Shown: positions 26,101 to 58,920 of the stretch, one piece after another
How positions within the stretch are numbered: the first letter of the stretch is position 1
How the letters are laid out: each line of letters begins with the position of its first letter
The notes under the pieces: generated by a model
Database searches by the model: none
The model's input: the letters and a program-made list of their open reading frames with translations, nothing else
What the model was told of the DNA's origin: nothing
Made by a program: the position numbers and the translations under genes
Origin: Ianthella basta
Lineage: Eukaryota; Porifera; Demospongiae; Verongiida; Ianthellidae
Reading direction: 5' to 3'
DNA length: 64,000 nt
Assembly (NCBI GenBank): GCA_964019415.1
Contig: OZ025872.1
Coordinates: 8,244,322 to 8,308,321 of the forward strand

Positions 26101-27959
26101 GAGAAGACAAGGGCACAGGACACATAACTATGTTTCTGATTGGCTAAACACATGTACACATAATCCTAGAATTTGATTGGTCACACACAGTTACCCATAG
26201 TTATATAAACCAGTCTTACACTGTACATTCTCAGTTTTGTACGCAGCTGACGAAGGCCTTCGAGCCGAAACGTCCTGCATTCAGTTGTTGATTAATCTGC
26301 TACGTATTGCCCACAAACAATTCGCCTATATACATTGAACAATGTAGCAATGAGCCTCTTCTTCTACATTATTGTTTATATGTAGCTAGTATAGAAACAA
26401 GCTGTCTCTGTTTAGGGCAATAGCTTGTATATTTTAAGCTAACCATGTACTACAGAGTGAGTTGACAGACAACAGTGCATGTGATTGGTCGCTGTGTAAG
26501 ATCCACCATCATGTAGTTCAGTGATGTGTGTGCTAAACATACCAGCTCCACTGTGCTGAGCCACTGCTTGATCTGGAGAGTTAGAACTTTGCGTTTCTTG
26601 TTGTCCCTCCATTGTTTGCTGCCCTTGTGACACTTCTTGTCCGTTTATCACTTGTTGCCCTTGCACTGCTTGTTGTCCTTGCACTGCTTGTTGTGTTTGC
26701 GCCACTTGTTGTCCTTGCACTGCTAGCACTTGTTGTCCTTGCGCCGCTAGCACTTGTTGTCCTTGTGTCACTTGTTGTCTTTGCGCCGCTTGTTGTCCTT
26801 GCACCGCTTGTTGTCCTTGCACTGCTTGTTGTCTTTGTGACGCTTGTTGTCCTTGCACTGCTAGCACTTGTTGTCCTTGCGCCGCTAGCACTTGTTGTAC
26901 TTGCGCCGCTTGCTGTCCTTGTGTCACTTGTTGTCCTTGCACCGCTAGCACTTGCTGTCCTTGCGCCGCTTGTTGTCCTTGCACCTCTTGTTGTCTTTGT
27001 GCCGCTAGCACTTGTTGTCCTTGCGCTGCTTGCTGTCCTTGTGTCACTTGTTGTCCTTGCGCTGCTAGCACTTGCTGTCCTTGCGCCGCTTGTTGTCCTT
27101 GAACCACTTGTTGTTCTTGCACCGCTTGTTGTCCTTGCACCGCTTGTTGTCCTTGTACCACTTGCTGTCCTTGTACCACTTGTTGTCCTTGCGCTGCTTG
27201 TTGTCCTTGCACCACTTGTTGTCCTTGCACCGTCTGTTGTCCTTGCACTACTTGCTGTCCTTGCGTCGCTTGTTGTCCTTTCGTTGCTTGTTGTCCTTGC
27301 ATTGCTTGTTGTCCTTGCACCACAGTCTGGTGAGTCCTCAAGAGTTCTGCGCACTGCAAGCTTAAGTTCATTTGTTCCAATACAAATGTCTTCTGTCAAA
27401 GGGAAGACAGCAGAACAAAGTGACAACCCGTGCAACCATGACAACCCCCTAAATACCCACAGCAGTTACTGTGACTACAATATGGAAGTCCCACTGGGCC
27501 CAATTTAGTCTTGCACAAGCAGGTCTATAGGTGAATGGACCAATAGAGTGCTATACTAGAGGAATGCACAGCATTGTGGGACGAGCCTAAGCATTGCGTG
27601 TGCAGAGCTGTTCTGTTTCCTTTGAGCATGCCACGACCAGGAGTGGAGACGGTCCATTCGTACACTCCGTCTGCATTAGTCCGTTCTACGTACGTAGCTG
27701 CGTACCATGAACATGTGTATACTACGTCACCACTCCTACAGCTCACCTGTTCCCGTCCGGACGAATCACTGTCGGCAGTTATAGGCCGCTGTGGGGCTCG
27801 AGGGATTGTCTGTTCCTCCTCCAACGGATGCGTGGGCGCTACTTTGCGGAAGAAGGACTGGACGGAGTTCACGCTCGGCCCAAACCATGCCCAGAGGGTG
27901 GCCAAGACGAGGACAATGCCACCCAAGAAGACGGTCAGGATGATCATGACAAGGTCCAT
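18084..27959 (-). CDS. NOD-like receptor: membrane anchor, QGQQ repeats, CARD, NACHT, LRRs
   Basis: Thirteen phase-compatible exons (complement): 27959-27747, 27392-26543, 26089-25778, 25393-25335, 24795-23109, 22636-22530, 22299-22233, 21896-21733, 21635-21461, 20910-20741, 20314-20143, 19124-18898 and 18358-18084; about 1,490 residues. Exon 1 has a hydrophobic helix (VMIILTVFLGGIVLVLATLW). Exon 2 is a QGQQ repeat, exon 3 a CARD, exon 4 a short linker. Exon 5 is the NACHT NTPase with Walker A GVPGSGKST (24492-24466) and Walker B VLFIFDGFDELSE. Exons 6-13 are LRRs (LTSLELRDVTLS, LRKLELELG, LRKIELSLCDN), about 170 nt each, alternating phase 1-0 and 0-1. The last exon either reads to TAA after VVMAGE or splices at GTGAGT to an unseen exon. 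NLRs sense cytosolic microbial or danger signals and recruit CARD partners. Confidence 0.85.
19240..19442 (+). mobile_element. Insertion with hammerhead-like core, family B
   Basis: This 203-bp insertion is flanked by a perfect 13-bp direct repeat AAATATTGTCACA (19227-19239 and 19443-19455). It lies in an NLR intron, antisense to the gene. It contains a perfect 11-bp inverted pair CCAGTCATCCA/TGGATGACTGG (19252-19262 and 19339-19349) that would extend helix I around the ribozyme core. Confidence 0.75.
19252..19349 (+). ncRNA. Hammerhead-ribozyme-like fold, family B
   Basis: CTAATGA (19286-19292; consensus CTGATGA with one core change), stem II GCCC/GGGC, GAAAC (19307-19311), a palindromic stem III ACAGCTGT, and cleavage triplet GTC (19316-19318), flanked by ACA/TGT and the outer 11-bp helix. 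The G-to-A change in the first core motif should abolish or weaken cleavage. The fold is otherwise complete. Confidence 0.55.
19990..20133. repeat. (CA)n-rich microsatellite
   Basis: Interrupted CA units followed by a pure tract of about 45 bp, ending 10 bp before the donor side of the NLR exon at 20143. Confidence 0.9.
20441..20507. repeat. Short hairpin (MITE-like)
   Basis: Arms TAGCTGCTAGCC...CTTTGTCAT and ATGACAAAG...GGCTAGCAGCTA, about 24 bp with one or two mismatches around a 16-bp GC-rich loop (TGTGGCGCGCGAG). Located in an NLR intron. Confidence 0.6.
25778..26089 (-). CDS. CARD exon, copy 2 (exon 3 of the NLR)
   Basis: A 312-nt exon, phase 1-1, with the same splice signals as the copy at 8656-8967. 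The residues around WNDDALISM, AQTVTEQLGIRAQIEQVIEI and STNNSVWAEELRKKAEQFER fit a CARD helix bundle. The upstream join to the QGQQ exon completes an Ala codon, and the downstream join to the 59-nt linker exon completes a Val codon. Confidence 0.8.
26225..26370 (+). mobile_element. Insertion with hammerhead-like core, family C
   Basis: Lies in the NLR intron between the QGQQ and CARD exons and is absent from the duplicated copy at 9030-9170. A diverged reverse-strand copy sits at 30255-30420, so this is a dispersed family. The shared right part includes CAACTGAATGCAGG in one orientation and CTCTTCTTCTACA. Ends and target-site duplication are not resolved. Confidence 0.6.
26243..26278 (+). ncRNA. 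Hammerhead-ribozyme core, family C (all core bases present)
   Basis: Helix I GCAG/CTGC (26243-26246 and 26275-26278), CTGACGA (26247-26253), stem II GGC/GCC, GAAAC (26267-26271), cleavage triplet GTC (26272-26274). Every invariant position of the minimal type I hammerhead is satisfied, with the self-complementary ACGT at stem III typical of Penelope-like element ribozymes that act as dimers. This is the best-formed core in the window. Confidence 0.7.
26590..27330 (-). repeat. In-frame coding minisatellite (QGQQ repeats)
   Basis: About fifty tandem units of a 15-bp core (QGQQ plus one variable residue, V, A or T), with interspersed VLA insertions. The phase inherited from exon 1 selects this frame; the overlapping frames read Thr/Ser/Arg-rich or Leu/Val-rich. 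Likely a flexible or multivalent spacer between membrane anchor and CARD, and likely variable in length between individuals. Confidence 0.85.
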
Positions 27960-28807
27960 CGCAGCGCCTCACTTGGCACAGTAGAGGGTACTTGGATTCC
28001 ACGCACGGGGTCCTACTTGTGAGCAGCAGTTACTGAACAGAGTCGGTCGCAGCATAGACAGTCGAGGGTCACAGTGGCAGATCTTGATCTGGTCGCAATA
28101 AGGAGGTTGCAAAATGGCGTCTTGCTTGATAAAAATGGCGTTCCCCTTCGATTCCGCAGCTGCGTACGTACATGTAGTAGCTTATTCTCGTACCCATCCC
28201 CCGAGTGCTGGGTACGTGACTCCAACTAGCCATGTATATGGACACCTGAGGCTCATGACCAACCTCTCGGGATTGCGTTGCATCATTCCGCCTCCGTCGG
28301 ATCATGTCTGGAGAATGGATCCGTGGTCGCATCGATGGACAGAGATGGGTCGCTCCATCTAGTGCATTTTATCTTATGACCATAGCATGCTATAGCCAGC
28401 TAACATGTGAGTGCTAGTAGCCAGTGATCAAGGTCCCTCCAGCTGTAATGCTCATTTCACTTCAATAATAGCTAGCGCTAGCTAGCTATGCATTATCCCA
28501 AAGCTAGTTTCCTAACTAGCTACCCTGACCATGGCCAATAGCTATTAATTCTGTGTCAGTCCAAATTAGCTACCTGAGAGACCCAGTATGTAGCTAGCTA
28601 CATTTTAACAATGTCCTGAGCTAGCTATTAGCTCCACAGTGTGTTGTTTAACTTACTCATGTAGCTACAGGTTGCTCTCACCACCACAACCACAGACCCC
28701 AGAAGTGTCACACACACACTGCACTCCCTCTACCACCACACAGCACATCACTACCCCTCCCTCTTCCCCCACACACTGGACTGTCCTCTCTTCCTCCCCT
28801 CCCTCAG
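27960..28807. promoter_or_regulatory. Head-to-head spacer, candidate bidirectional promoter (NLR and kinesin fragment)
   Basis: About 0.85 kb between the NLR first exon (-) and the kinesin-8 copy 2 exon (+). It is CpG-rich at 27960-28330, with an ATGGCG segment near 28114 that aligns with 14512 in the other copy. No TATA box is obvious. Its promoter role is inferred from position and composition. Confidence 0.4.
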
Positions 28808-29453
28808 GCATTGTGGACAGTGTCCTCGAAGGTGTCAGCTGTTCTGTGTTTGCTTATGGAGCCACTGGTGCTGGCAAGACTCACACCATGCTCGGTGGCC
28901 AAGAGCACCCAGGTGTCATCTTCCTCACCATGATGGAGCTCTACCGCAAGATCTACCAACGGAAGGAGGAGATCTCCTGCGACGTAGCTGTGTCCTACTT
29001 AGAGGTGTGCCACAGACAGACAGCCACTACTGGATGTTGTGAATCCTGGTCACACCTTGTGCTGCCCAATGCCTCCCCCTGCTCCTTCCCTGCCCCTCCC
29101 CTGCAGATCTACAACGAACAGATCAAGGACCTCCTCATCCCCTCAGGACCCCTCAGCATGAGAGATGACCGATCCCAAGGGAAGTTGGTGGTGCATGGAC
29201 TGTCACTGCACAAGGTGAGACTGTGTGCCTGTGTGTGTGTGGTGTAAGCCCTAATCTAACTCTCTACCCCACAACTCCCTTCTTCCCATCTCTGTCACAG
29301 CCCAGGAATGCAGAGGAGCTACTGTCAATGTTGGAGCTTGGCAACCAGAACCACACCCAGCACCCAAATGAGGCCAATGCCACCTCCTCTCGCTCTCATG
29401 CTGTGTTCCAGGTCTATGTCCACCGCAAGCCTCACACTGCTGGGAGCAACTGA
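28808..29453 (+). pseudogene. Kinesin-8 (KIF18-like) motor fragment, copy 2, truncated
   Basis: Exons 28808-29004, 29107-29214 and 29301-29453 join in phase. They encode [24 protein letters not shown] (intact P-loop), DVAVSYLEV-type sequence, [12 protein letters not shown], and TQHPNEANATSSRSHAVFQV, the KIF18-type motor middle with switch I (NATSSRSH). It stops at HTAGSN-TGA, where copy 1 has a splice donor. The switch II region (DLAGSE), the rest of the motor, and the N-terminal strand are lacking. Kinesin-8 proteins are plus-end-directed microtubule motors, but this fragment could not be one. Called a truncated duplicate; expression as a small protein cannot be excluded. Confidence 0.75.
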
Positions 29454-29493
29454 GGGAGGGCGCATGCATAAGTTGCATGCACCCTCCCTCAGT
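29451..29493. repeat. Near-perfect hairpin directly after the kinesin stop codon
   Basis: CTGAGGGAGGG..GCATGCA and TGCATGC..CCCTCCCTCAG form an inverted repeat of about 19 bp with a 5-nt loop, starting at the TGA stop. It may be the breakpoint relic that truncated the motor. Confidence 0.7.
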
Positions 29494-29709
29494 TCACAAC
29501 AAACATGCATGTAATATAGAGTAACAAAACATATTTTATTGTATACGTATTAATAAATTGTTGATTAATAAGCAAATTATACTATGAACATGTACTACAG
29601 TTGACTACAGTGAAGAATACCTCTTCTCTAAATTAGAAAGTAAGTTGTGCCACTGGGCATGCATGCTTAACACTAGCTGCTGTATTCTGACCAAGTTTGA
29701 ATTGCCTGC

Positions 29710-29970
29710 TCAATCCACTCTAATGTAGATCTCTAGGTCAGCAATCCAAACTGCTTCATTACCATATGGTTCATCCTGACAGCTGTAAACTTCTGAATCA
29801 ACAGCTTCAGTAGTCAGTCCGCCAGCTCTCTCAACACTGAATTGACCAAGGGTGAGGGTCATCACGGCACTCAGGAGGTCAATGTTATCAGTTGCTGCAG
29901 GCCACAATACAATACTGGTATACCATTTTGGTCTCAGAGGTTGGCCCTCTCCAGAAGCCTTAGCCTCCAT
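29710..29970 (-). CDS. Small hypothetical ORF, 86 residues
   Basis: A complete ATG-to-TGA frame with non-repetitive, coding-like composition (WYTSIVLWPAATDNIDLLSA, then YGNEAVWIADLEIYIRVD at the end). No family is recognised. It could be a terminal exon of an unseen gene or chance; there is no splice evidence. Confidence 0.3.
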   Translation of the reverse strand: MEAKASGEGQPLRPKWYTSIVLWPAATDNIDLLSAVMTLTLGQFSVERAGGLTTEAVDSEVYSCQDEPYGNEAVWIADLEIYIRVD

Positions 29971-30254
29971 ACACAGAATAAGTTGTTACCTACAAATGCA
30001 GGTCCAGTCAGTCCTCCCTAGCAAGGACAGCCCTCAACCATCAACCATCATTATAGCCCAAAGAACCATATCAATCCATTTTGCTACTTAGACAATGATT
30101 GAACCCTTGGCAATTCAGCACCAATGGTAATGTTAATGCACTTCACTGCAAGCTCTCCTGCATACGTCGTAATAGGTCATGATTGCAGTGACTCTTTTAA
30201 GCAATGACTCATGCATACAAAAGGTTAACTGAGCCAAATGCAGATTGTGTAAAC

Positions 30255-30420
30255 CTAGTGTGTAGAAGAAGAGGCTCCGTTGTTCAATGTAGGCAAATAG
30301 TTTGTGGGCAATACGTAGCAGATTATTCAACAACTGAATGCAGGACTTTTCGGCCCGAAGCTGACAAAGGCCTTGGTGGCATAAATTACATACTGCAGCT
30401 GCATGTATTGAGGAAGTAAT
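30255..30420 (-). mobile_element. Diverged copy of the family C hammerhead element
   Basis: The reverse complement of this segment matches 26240-26370: GAAAAGTCCTGCATTCAG, GTATTGCCCACAAAC and CTCTTCTTCTACA. The 5' half of the ribozyme core is scrambled (no clear CUGANGA) and GAAAC reads GAAAA, so it is catalytically dead. Confidence 0.65.
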
Positions 30421-31229
30421 GAATATATTAATATAGGAAGTATTGTTGCAGCCTCGCATGCATGTGGAGTACACATGAACAGTATATACCCTCGCTCATC
30501 CATTAATTCTTTGGTAACGAGTGGCCTGAGCTGTCAGAAAAGCTATGCAGGGACATCTCTACTGCCACGCTGCGATGAATCAGATCATACACAGATCACT
30601 GATGGTCGGTAATGTTCCCTCCCACCTTGAATCATCAGGTCTTGAGCATACTTATAGAAATGCACAGATGCGGTCACTGTCGTTCTTTGTAGGCTAGAGT
30701 GGAAAGCAATCAAATGCATCTGATTTGGGACATCACAGTCCAGATACCTTTGCCACTTCATGCATGCATACTTCCTGAGTGGCACAGTCTCAGAGAATAC
30801 GGGAAAAAGGCCATGCATTGTTACCTGAATCCAGCAGTGACATTCCTCCCTGCAAAAATCTGTGCACATAATGGCCATATCTGGATACCTATCCTGCACA
30901 CAGCCTGTTTGCTCATCCCATTCATTGTTGACATGTCCCAGAATCTGCCAAAATCAATCAATTTGTACTTTTTACACAATACATACATACAATGGAACTG
31001 TACACACAACACATGCAATTGTAGAACATACAGACAGTAACAGCCACAGGTTTAGGGCTCAGGTTTAATGTAGTTAGGTACATCATGGGTATTACGTATA
31101 TGTACTTCTATATGGTAGTTATGGGCATGGTATAATACAAAAGTAGTACACAAAACAAAGTTTGATATCTCTACCAAACTGTAAAATAGAGTCAACAACA
31201 ATATTTCTCTGTCACAGAATCTGCCTGAA
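30421..31229. other. Intergenic / BRSK 3' flank
   Basis: No supported gene. A 104-residue frame (30585-30899, -) has a Cys/His-rich start but no recognisable domain. The 3' UTR and polyadenylation region of BRSK should fall near 31050-31229. Confidence 0.4.
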
Positions 31230-54705
<23,476 letters not shown>

Positions 54706-55440
54706 CGTCCTTAGACTACCCTTCCTTTAACTGCTTCAACTTCGACCGTTCACTGCGCACACAGATCCCTGCCAATCATGACAAACTGCTGAATTTGACC
54801 TTAAGAGTTGTAGTAAAGTCGCCTTCGCTTCTGCACTACCTTAGACGACAGGCAATTCCTCCTAGAAACAAAGCACCATCTGCCTCCGCATTGAGAGAAT
54901 ACCGATCAACTTAGTTTAAATGCAGCAGACATTCTCACCCTGATAACACCTTGGTCGTGATCCGTCACACCCCACACATGAAAGCGGACAGCTACTCACC
55001 CAATCACGCGGAACAAACTGACAAATTAGCAAAGTGATCGATCACTTGAAAAACACGAACAACGATCGACAACAAGACAGCTGCACTCTGCCTTACTGTG
55101 ATAATACAAAACGGATCCTTCCTTACAGCTAAATAGCACGCCCCCAAATTTCAGAACTTCCTTCTCGGCAAATTTGTATTCATTAAGGGATTTACTCATT
55201 ACATTGGTACCGCCCCTTTAAGGAACAATCACTAAGAACATCACGTGATAAGGTGATAAATTTCTAAAATTATAACATGAATAATAAAGTAATGATCACG
55301 TGATAATGTCACGTGATAGTATTAATACCCATTCATTGGTTAGCTGCATGTCCGGAAAAGGACAGACAATGATATTCATTGATCTTCCGTTTATGTTAAT
55401 GATATTCACGATTAGAAATTAAAGCCTTTGGCGGTTATCC
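54706..55440. promoter_or_regulatory. Divergent promoter region between BRSK and the acidic-protein gene
   Basis: The two genes are head to head, about 0.73 kb between the BRSK ATG and the presumed start of the other gene. Near 55240-55320 there are three CACGTGAT motifs (E-box CACGTG), two of them within 20 bp, in otherwise AT-rich sequence. E-boxes bind bHLH factors such as USF or MYC/MAX. Shared regulation is inferred from position only. Confidence 0.5.
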
Positions 55441-57674
55441 CACATTGCGACCACAGCTCGTAGTCCACAGCGGCCGGACGTTTCTCTTGTGTGCGCGCGC
55501 ATCCCTTCTCTCCCTGTACACCTCACTAGCCAAATAGGTAAGCTTCGTAACTTATCTAGCTTTGTCAACACTTTCTGTTAGATCTCGTTTTTGTTATTCT
55601 CTCTCTGAATAGGAGGTTAATTATAAGCTTCAACCCCGCGCTTCCAGGAGGAACAGCCGATAAGTCTTTGACGAAAGATTCAGCAGCGAACTTACTGAGT
55701 GAGTGTCTATACGGTAGTTAGGCGCTTACCTAGAACAGCTAAGCACGTTTTACAGTCTGCTTTCCATGTTTTGTGTGCGTTTGTCTCGGCGCGGAAGCGT
55801 AGTGAGTGTGATGATGTCACTTTAGCATTTGGCGCGCTCTCTACAATAACATGTTGTGAGGGTCATACGCTCCCAGAGCGCAGCTCACACAGTAGATTAT
55901 CAGCATGGAATGTTAAGAAACAGTTAGATATACTACTTAACATTGTCTGAACTGTTTTTCAATTGATATACAGTCTTACTTTTTGGGAAAATGTAAGGGG
56001 CAGTGTTTTGCCATGACTGCTTTTATGTTACTATGTGTACTGCAGTAGGGGGCCTTGACAATCAACACAAGAAGGCCTACTTTATGTTATTGCCAATAAA
56101 CAACTCCTAAAGGGTGCCCATTGACCACAATCTCCCTCCCTTGGGACTGGCTATCAGGTTGACCACCTCCCCCTTAATGATATTCATGGTTGTGAATATG
56201 TGAAGCAGTGGTAAGAGCCAAATTCCAAGAACACGGGATTTGTAGGGACAGTCTTGTGTACTGGCACATCAAGTTGTATGTATGTACAGATGACGTGATC
56301 TGTACATTTCAATGTGTTGGATACATTCCACACACGCTGTGTACGTGTATGCTGCTTGTACACATATGTGTGGCATATATGGGAAGACCAAGCAATGCAT
56401 CCCAAGTGCATGGAGCCACATCCTCTTGGGCTGACCACCCTCTCTGTTCCATTCTGCTGGAATATGATGAATGACACTATTTTATCTCTCCCATTCCCTA
56501 CTGGACTACCCCAGCTGCCCACAGGCATGCAATGGGCTCTTTGGAATTTGCATACAGGCCTGAGCTGAGAAATTTACTTTGTATGATTTCAGCCACAGAG
56601 CACCACACAATGTTGACTGTGTTAGAAGTTGGGGACAATTGGTACTTGTACATAACTGTGTACTGTGTAGTGTTTCTGTGTTCCCAAGCTAGACCAGTGA
56701 GATGTAGACCATGTGGCTGGCCTGGCTTGTTAGACCCAGCTACTCATTGTTGTGTGAGGAATTCTCTTCTGCCTGTTGTTGACAAGTTGGTCTAGCAGGA
56801 CAGACTAAAGCCATACAGATGTACATGCCTCATTGAAATCTCTGGGGCAGTTTTACATGTACAGTTACGAATCACGCCAGATGTCTGGTATATATTGTAA
56901 ATGGGAGCACTTGTCCATAAAGTGCAAGGCTGGCAGATTATGTAATTTATAACAGCCATTCACTTGGTTTTCTCCACCATAACACAGTCTTGTGTCCGGC
57001 CCCTATTCTCCAGAGCTTGTTACTGCGCAATATTCAGTTTGTTCAGAATAGGGTTGGATAGCATGCAAGACTAGCTATTGTCTTGTGCCAGCGTTGCAGC
57101 TCAGTAACAGTGGGGCTGTACACAATTGTTGCACAAGCTAGTTAAATTAATTGCGTGTGGAAGAACAAATTGGAGGCATATATGAAGACAAAGCAATAAT
57201 AATTGTGTTTCTGTGTCTTGCTTGATGAGCCGAGATGCAGTCAGTTGCAAACAACAATTGGCCACTTTGTAAGCTGTTTCTGTGTCTGAGGCATTCTCCC
57301 TTTGCATCAACAGCCCCATCAATTCAGATATTGATGAATGGTTGTGTGACAAATGTTTTAAAACCTGCTCCTGATTTTGTTCGGTCATTCTTTGTGCATA
57401 CCCACTGACCACATGGAATTCAGTATATGTGAAGTCATTCTAAGGTTACAACTGAAACTGATCAAAGGCTGTATGTTTCGACCACTGTTCATTTGGGATG
57501 TTCTGAAGTCTACTTCCCTTGGCCCTCTCCTGTGGTGTTAGACTGGTGAGAGGGTGTAGAGGTTAGACATATGTCTCACACAATAATACGCTGACATGAT
57601 GAGGCCATAAACAATAGACTAGTGACTAGTGTGTTTGTGTGTGTGTGCGTGTGTGTCTGTGTGTGTGAGTACTT

Positions 57675-57734
<60 letters not shown>

Positions 57735-58920
57735 TGTATAAATGTGTGAATGGGTTATTACATGTAACAGTGCTCGCTTCACTTGCTGCTGCTATTTTAG
57801 TAGGGTTCCTATGGTGAATTGATCACCAGCCATTGTAGCCTTGTAGCCACCCATGCAGTGAAACTGTATATAATCTGTGGTAGACTCTGTGTATTGCCAT
57901 TCAGCCAAACAGTACATACAGCCGATTTGGTGGTCTTTATGACTGTTTGCTGTTCTGTGGTTGGAAAGTTTTTAATGGTCATGATGCATGTATGGACACC
58001 ACTGTAAATCATCAGCCTACATAGTACATACATAATAATTCTCCAGCCCTGTGTTTAGGTACACAGTAGCACAGTGAAGTTTGTCTAAGACAGCCGCCTG
58101 TGGGCCAGTTCTAACTAACCCACTGTAGGGAGTTGGTTGCTATGTAACACTGCTGCAGCCATTGCCATTTCTCTGTCCAAAACAAGTCCCATGTTAATAC
58201 AGTGTAGTACAGTGAAACCTGAGACTGCCACCTGTGGGCCAGCTCTAACTGACTGTTATAGAGAGGTGGCTGCTCTAAAGAGGTAGATTGCAATGCTTTT
58301 GTGTGCTATTTGGGGCCAGGAAGGCTGGATGTTATTAGAGAGCTAGGTGCCTGCCTAACACATTGACCATCTTAGACACACACATAATACTCATGCTATG
58401 GTTATGCACATACAATCTGGTGTTGTACATTGTCTCTGATGCAGGCAATGGCAGATACAGAAGTGGCTACCGAGCAGCAAGAGCAGGTCCCCCAGACGAC
58501 CACTCCTGAAGCCGATCAGCCAACTGGAGAGGATGAGAAGCAGGCTCCAGATACTGTGACAGAAGAGACAGGCGAAGCAGAGAATGGTGCAGCTGAGCTG
58601 GGAGAGAAGCGCTCCCGCAGCAAGGACCAGGTGGAGGAGACAAACGAAGAGGCTACACCTCCCAAGAAGAGCAAGGAGGATGATGCCAATGGCACAGATG
58701 ATACAACTGGCGGTGAGACTGAAGAAACTAAAGAAACTCCCCCTGCCGGCAAGAAAGTGGAGGAAGGGGCGGATGAGGCTCCTAAGGAAGTAGCTACGGC
58801 CGAGGCCTAGCTGAGCTATAGGGAACTGTAAGGCTGATGCTATTGTCTTTTCATGATAATTAAGATAACCTCTTGTCATTCATTCATTCCTTTAGCTAAT
58901 TATTAAACTTGATCATCGAT
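55440..58920 (+). CDS. Acidic, disordered nuclear-type protein (prothymosin-like), CDS 58448-58810
   Basis: A non-coding first exon (start uncertain, ending CAAATAG|GTAAGC at 55537) is followed by an intron of about 2.9 kb and an acceptor CTCTGATGCAG at 58444. Translation starts three bases into exon 2 at ATG 58448 (MADTEVATEQQEQVPQ) and gives 120 residues ending VATAEA. Composition is dominated by Glu, Asp, Thr, Lys and Pro. Basic clusters EKRSRSKDQ and PPKKSKEDD look like nuclear localisation signals. Size, acidity and arrangement recall prothymosin/parathymosin-type chromatin-associated proteins, but low-complexity acidic proteins converge easily, so homology is not claimed. An ATTAAA near 58901 may be the polyadenylation signal. 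Confidence 0.65.
57625..57735. repeat. (TG)n microsatellite in the intron of the acidic-protein gene
   Basis: Interrupted then pure TG of about 50 bp. The rest of the intron (55538-58444) has no recognised gene; a 103-residue frame at 57101-57412 (-) is helical in character but unsupported. Confidence 0.85.
58055..58372. repeat. Dispersed repeat with CAGTGAAACCT ends, copy 2
   Basis: 58137-58372 matches 36463-36708. A further CAGTGAAG end lies upstream at about 58073, suggesting a longer or nested copy. The right inverted terminus is lost. It ends about 70 bp before the acceptor of the acidic-protein exon. Confidence 0.65.

Larger units (their letters stand above)
25575..26480. repeat. Segmental duplication, copy 2 (pair with 8437-9275)
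   Basis: Carries the NLR CARD exon and its flanks. Compared with copy 1 it has an extra insertion (roughly 26115-26370) that includes a hammerhead-like element. Confidence 0.8.

Noticed and set aside
26581-27508. Two other long open frames across the QGQQ repeat (Thr/Ser/Arg-rich on the same strand, Leu/Val-rich on the other)
   Set aside because: The 15-bp period keeps every frame open. Intron phase from exon 1 and into the CARD exon selects only the QGQQ frame.
28114-28362. 82-residue + strand frame with ATGGCG start upstream of kinesin copy 2
   Set aside because: Composition is not convincing, no donor joins it in phase to the motor exon, and the matching segment in copy 1 diverges after a few codons.
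58391-58879. 162-residue complement frame opposite the acidic-protein CDS
   Set aside because: It is the shadow of Glu/Lys-rich codons on the other strand; the + frame has a clean acceptor and ATG.
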